Part shown: piece after piece, positions 60,171-62,342 of the stretch
Numbering within the stretch: position 1 is the first letter of the stretch
How the letters are laid out: each line of letters begins with the position of its first letter
Source of the DNA: Microbacterium sp.
Lineage (GTDB): Bacteria > Actinomycetota > Actinomycetes > Actinomycetales > Microbacteriaceae
Direction of reading: 5' to 3'
DNA length: 62,342 nucleotides
Assembly (NCBI GenBank): GCA_019510305.1
Contig: JAEKKN010000056.1
Location: forward strand, 1-62,342
The notes under the pieces: model-generated
Seen by the model: only the letters and a program-made list of their open reading frames with translations
Told to the model about the DNA's origin: nothing
The model's database searches: none
Translations under genes and position numbers: made by a program

Positions 60171-60312
60171 AGCAGTGGGAAAACTCCAAGAAGCGCGGCG
60201 TGCCGAGTGCACGCGGGATGTTTCAACGCTACGTCTGGCTGGGAATTCCCTGGATGGAGATGACGAAGGATGACGGATGCCGCCGGCATCCGTCATCCTT
60301 CCTCGTCCGCTT

Positions 60313-60411
60313 GGTCGTTGAGCGAGCGGAGCGAGACGAAGCGTCTCAGGCGGTGGAGCCTGTTCTCCGGTCGTTGAGCGAGCGGAGCGAGACGAAGCGT
60401 CTCAGGCGGTG
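60313..60411 (+). repeat. Two direct copies of the GTTGAGCGAG-type repeat, 56-bp period
   Basis: A 43-bp block beginning GGTCGTTGAGCGAGCGGAGC and ending TCTCAGGCGGTG is present at 60313-60355 and again, identical, at 60369-60411. The second copy contains the stop codon and last codons of the lipoprotein gene at 60402, so the unit was duplicated together with that gene end. Confidence 0.8.
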
Positions 60412-60734
60412 CACTCGTCGTAGTTGTCCTGGAGGATCTTCTGCGTCAGGGTGGCGTCTTCGGTGCTCGACGCCTGGTCCTTGCCCTGGGCGATGTAGTT
60501 CAAGGTGTCGTTGCTGAGATCAGAGTCGACGAGATAGCCGGCGAAGCAGTCGGCGGCATCATCGGTGAAGACGTCGCCCTGATCCTGCGACTCGAAGAAC
60601 TTGATCAGGCCGTCGGAGACCTGGTCGACGCTGGGGCGACTCGCGCTGCAGGCGGCGAGCGAGAACGCGAGAGCTGCGACGGGCACGGCGAGCAGCAGGC
60701 GGGCGGGGAGGCGCAGGTTCCGGTCGATGTTCAT
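60402..60734 (-). CDS. Small putative lipoprotein
   Basis: A 110-residue exported protein with lipobox LAAC and lipidated cysteine at residue 29. The mature part is acidic (SVDQVSDGLIKFFESQDQGD, DDAADCFAGYLVDSDLSNDT) with two further cysteines (in DCFAGY and DECTA) that may pair. No known function. Its 3' end runs into a dispersed repeat, which supplies the final Thr-Ala and stop. Confidence 0.82.
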   Translation of the reverse strand: MNIDRNLRLPARLLLAVPVAALAFSLAACSASRPSVDQVSDGLIKFFESQDQGDVFTDDAADCFAGYLVDSDLSNDTLNYIAQGKDQASSTEDATLTQKILQDNYDECTA

Positions 60735-60811
60735 GGCTACACCGTACGCCGGGCACAGCGGATCGACAGGAGGATGTGGTGGGGAGAAGTGCCCATGGGT
60801 GAGCTGCTCGA

Positions 60812-61087
60812 TCAGCTGGCGCGGCGGCGGGCGTCGGTGAGCGGCGTCGCGAAGTCGGCCGAGGAGACCTCGTCGATGAACGCGCCCGGCGACGCGTGGA
60901 GTGCCTCCGAGATGCGCACGAGTGTCAGGATGCTGAGCATCGAGCGTCCTGATTCGTAGCTGCGGATGTTCGAGGAATCGATGCCGCTGAGCACCGCCAG
61001 CTGGTCCTGTGTGAGCCCTTTGCTCTTGCGCTCCTCAGCGATTCGGCTGCCGATCAGGGCGGCAGCGGCGGAGGGGGTTCGGGGCAC
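60812..61087 (-). CDS. XRE-family helix-turn-helix regulator
   Basis: A 91-residue regulator: RIAEERKSKGLTQDQLAVLS (about 15-34), GIDSSNIRSYESGRSMLSIL and TLVRISEALHASPGAFIDE, a complete Cro/C1-type domain with little else. The GTG at 61087 is chosen; a longer frame to 61150 overlaps the divergent methyltransferase start. It faces the methyltransferase gene across 70 bp and may be the controller protein (C protein) of a restriction-modification locus; inference. Confidence 0.85.
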   Translation of the reverse strand: MPRTPSAAAALIGSRIAEERKSKGLTQDQLAVLSGIDSSNIRSYESGRSMLSILTLVRISEALHASPGAFIDEVSSADFATPLTDARRRAS

Positions 61088-61157
61088 CCGACAAGCCTGA
61101 TCGCGCCCGGTCGTTGACGCCAGGGCGCATGTCCCCGGGTACTTGTACACTCACGAT

Positions 61158-61850
61158 GTGAACAAGGGGACGGATGCTGCGCCTGAGCAGCTGGTGAAGT
61201 CGCGCAAGCGTGTGGCTGATCATGGCGAGGTGTTCACTCCGCGATGGCTGGTCGACGACATGCTCGATCTGGTCAAGGGGGAGACCGAGCGCATAGACTC
61301 ACGGTTTCTCGAGCCCGCGTGCGGGTCGGGCAACTTCCTGGTGCCCGTGCTCGAGCGGAAGCTCGCGGCCGTCGAGGCTCGCCATGGGCGAAGCGAGTTC
61401 GAAAAGCGTCACTATGCGTTGTTCGCGCTGATGTGCATCTACGGGATCGAACTGCTCCAAGACAACGCTGTCGAGTGCCGCGAAAACCTCAAGGGTACAT
61501 TCACCCGGTATCTACGACTCGATACTCGAGTGCTGAGCGAGGAACGCAGTGACGAGACGAAACGGGCCGATGACTCCGACTGGCTTCGAGCCGCGTCGGT
61601 GGTCCTCGATTCGAACATCATCCAGGGTGATGCGCTGGCGATGACGAAGGCGCCTTCTGGTGATCCGATCGCATTCCCGGAATGGGGATACCTCGGGCGC
61701 GGCAAGTTCCAGCGGCGGGACTTTCACTACGGCAGCCTCACGCAGCGCGCCGCGGCCTCCGAGGGTCTCTTCACGCATTTCGAGGAGCACGAGATCTTCA
61801 CCCCCGTCAAGACCTACCCGGCGATGACAGTGAAGGAGCTCGCGGCATGA
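61158..61850 (+). CDS. N6-adenine-type DNA methyltransferase-like protein (restriction-modification locus)
   Basis: A 230-residue protein with HGEVFTPRWLVDDMLDLVKG (22-41), the N-terminal motif of many adenine methylases, and motif I FLEPACGSGNFLVPVLERKL (50-69) for S-adenosylmethionine. No catalytic NPPY/DPPY motif is visible in the 230 residues, so catalysis may be in the next protein. Residues about 124-136 (RVLSEERSDETKR) come from an inserted dispersed repeat. The GTG at 61158 has no ribosome site; TACACT six bases upstream suggests a leaderless message. It overlaps the next gene by 4 bp. Confidence 0.82.
   Translation: MNKGTDAAPEQLVKSRKRVADHGEVFTPRWLVDDMLDLVKGETERIDSRFLEPACGSGNFLVPVLERKLAAVEARHGRSEFEKRHYALFALMCIYGIELLQDNAVECRENLKGTFTRYLRLDTRVLSEERSDETKRADDSDWLRAASVVLDSNIIQGDALAMTKAPSGDPIAFPEWGYLGRGKFQRRDFHYGSLTQRAAASEGLFTHFEEHEIFTPVKTYPAMTVKELAA
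61531..61566 (+). repeat. Degenerate GTTGAGCGAG-type repeat inside the methyltransferase gene
   Basis: GTGCTGAGCGAGGAACGCAG then TGACGAGACGAAACGG. It keeps the reading frame and reads LSEERSDETK in protein. Confidence 0.7.
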
Positions 61851-62342
61851 CCCGGCAGGCAGCCTTCGCCCTTCGCGGACACAATCCCGACGTTCTCACG
61901 TGCATCGCGAACCTCTCCAACGACGAGGTCTTCACGCCCCCCGAGTTCGCGAACCAGATGCTCGACACGCTCGAGGAGGCGTGGGCAGAGTCGAACGACG
62001 GCGCCTCGATCTGGGCCGACCCGAACGTCACGTTCCTCGATCCGTTCACGAAGTCGGGCGTCTTCCTCCGCGAGATCACGCGGCGGCTGACGATAGGGCT
62101 CGAGTCTCAGATCTCGGGCCTCGAGGAGAGGGTCGACCACATCCTCACGAATCAGGTCTTCGGCATCGGCGTTACTCGCCTGACGTCGCTCCTCGCGAGG
62201 CGGAGCGTCTACTGCTCGAAGGATGCCACGGGAGAACACTCGATCGCGAAGAGCTTCGACCGCGACTGGGGCAACATCTGGTTCGAGCGGACCGAGCACA
62301 CATGGACCGGTGGAACCCGGAAGCATGACCTGCTGGACGCAG
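61847..62342 (+). CDS. Second methyltransferase-like gene (Eco57I-type), cut by the window end
   Basis: The first 165 residues are seen. SNDEVFTPPEFANQMLDTLE (24-43) and the motif-I-like TFLDPFTKSGVFLREITRRL (62-81) repeat the architecture of the preceding protein, with LTNQVFGIGVTRLTSLLARR after. KSG replaces the usual GSG of motif I. AAGGAG precedes the ATG, which overlaps the previous stop by 4 bp. The likely remainder (catalytic motif, perhaps nuclease or helicase) lies outside the window. Resembles large subunits of actinobacterial restriction-modification loci; assignment is by motif only. Confidence 0.75.
   Translation, partial: MTRQAAFALRGHNPDVLTCIANLSNDEVFTPPEFANQMLDTLEEAWAESNDGASIWADPNVTFLDPFTKSGVFLREITRRLTIGLESQISGLEERVDHILTNQVFGIGVTRLTSLLARRSVYCSKDATGEHSIAKSFDRDWGNIWFERTEHTWTGGTRKHDLLDA

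Overview
The window is high-GC DNA with densely packed genes, frequent 1-4 bp ATGA/GTGA stop-start overlaps, GTG starts and several probable leaderless messages. Gene content (LacI, ROK and Lrp regulators, galTKE, GPH and ABC sugar importers, PheA-Pgm, HspR-Hsp20) and the scattered GTTGAGCGAGCGGAGCGAGA-type repeats suggest an actinobacterium, most likely Microbacteriaceae (Microbacterium-like). That assignment is inference; no rRNA or marker gene is present.

Layout. 17-5047: a peptide/opine-type ABC importer (lipoprotein, two permeases, fused double ATPase). 5103-7347: cupin, DAO-type oxidase and Lrp regulator on the minus strand. 7501-10891: ROK regulator, ChbG-like deacetylase and GPH symporter. 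11125-15602: galT-galK-galE operon with a divergent LacI regulator and two matching operators. 15636-16494: a nucleotidyltransferase-like gene with a small partner. 16554-28181: DeoR/LacI hybrid regulator facing an operon of DUF2264 protein, sugar ABC importer, DUF624 protein, a frameshifted hydroxyacid dehydrogenase, an acyltransferase-helical fusion and a heparinase II/III-like protein. 28373-32582: Gfo/Idh/MocA dehydrogenase, DUF993 protein and two TIM-barrel isomerases. 32896-50487: a uronate/fucose glycan locus with two PL6-type lyases, a CBM32-beta-helix protein, uronate isomerase, fructuronate/tagaturonate reductase-type enzyme, GH29 fucosidase, protein phosphatase-like protein, a second sugar ABC importer, hydroxyacid dehydrogenase, two LacI regulators and glycerate kinase. 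50829-60734: largely housekeeping (pgm, pheA, flavin oxidoreductase, Hsp20/HspR, antiporter, dicarboxylate symporter, lipoprotein). 60812-62342: XRE regulator and the start of a DNA methyltransferase (probable restriction-modification) locus cut by the window end.

The 32.9-50.5 kb locus is tied together by four copies of a 16-bp palindrome (TGGCAAACGTTTGCCA-like) placed at its main promoters. This implies one LacI-family protein controls secreted lyases, import, uronate catabolism and glycerate kinase. Neither sugar ABC importer has its own ATPase here, so a shared MsiK-type ATPase elsewhere is implied.

The most unusual points are the shared operator set, the acyltransferase-helical fusion, the frameshifted dehydrogenase with an intact paralogue 23 kb away, near-identical CBM32 modules on two adjacent different enzymes, small repeats inserted in frame into galK and a methyltransferase gene, an 82-bp palindromic element, and two uncharacterised gene pairs (nucleotidyltransferase pair; tandem methyltransferases).
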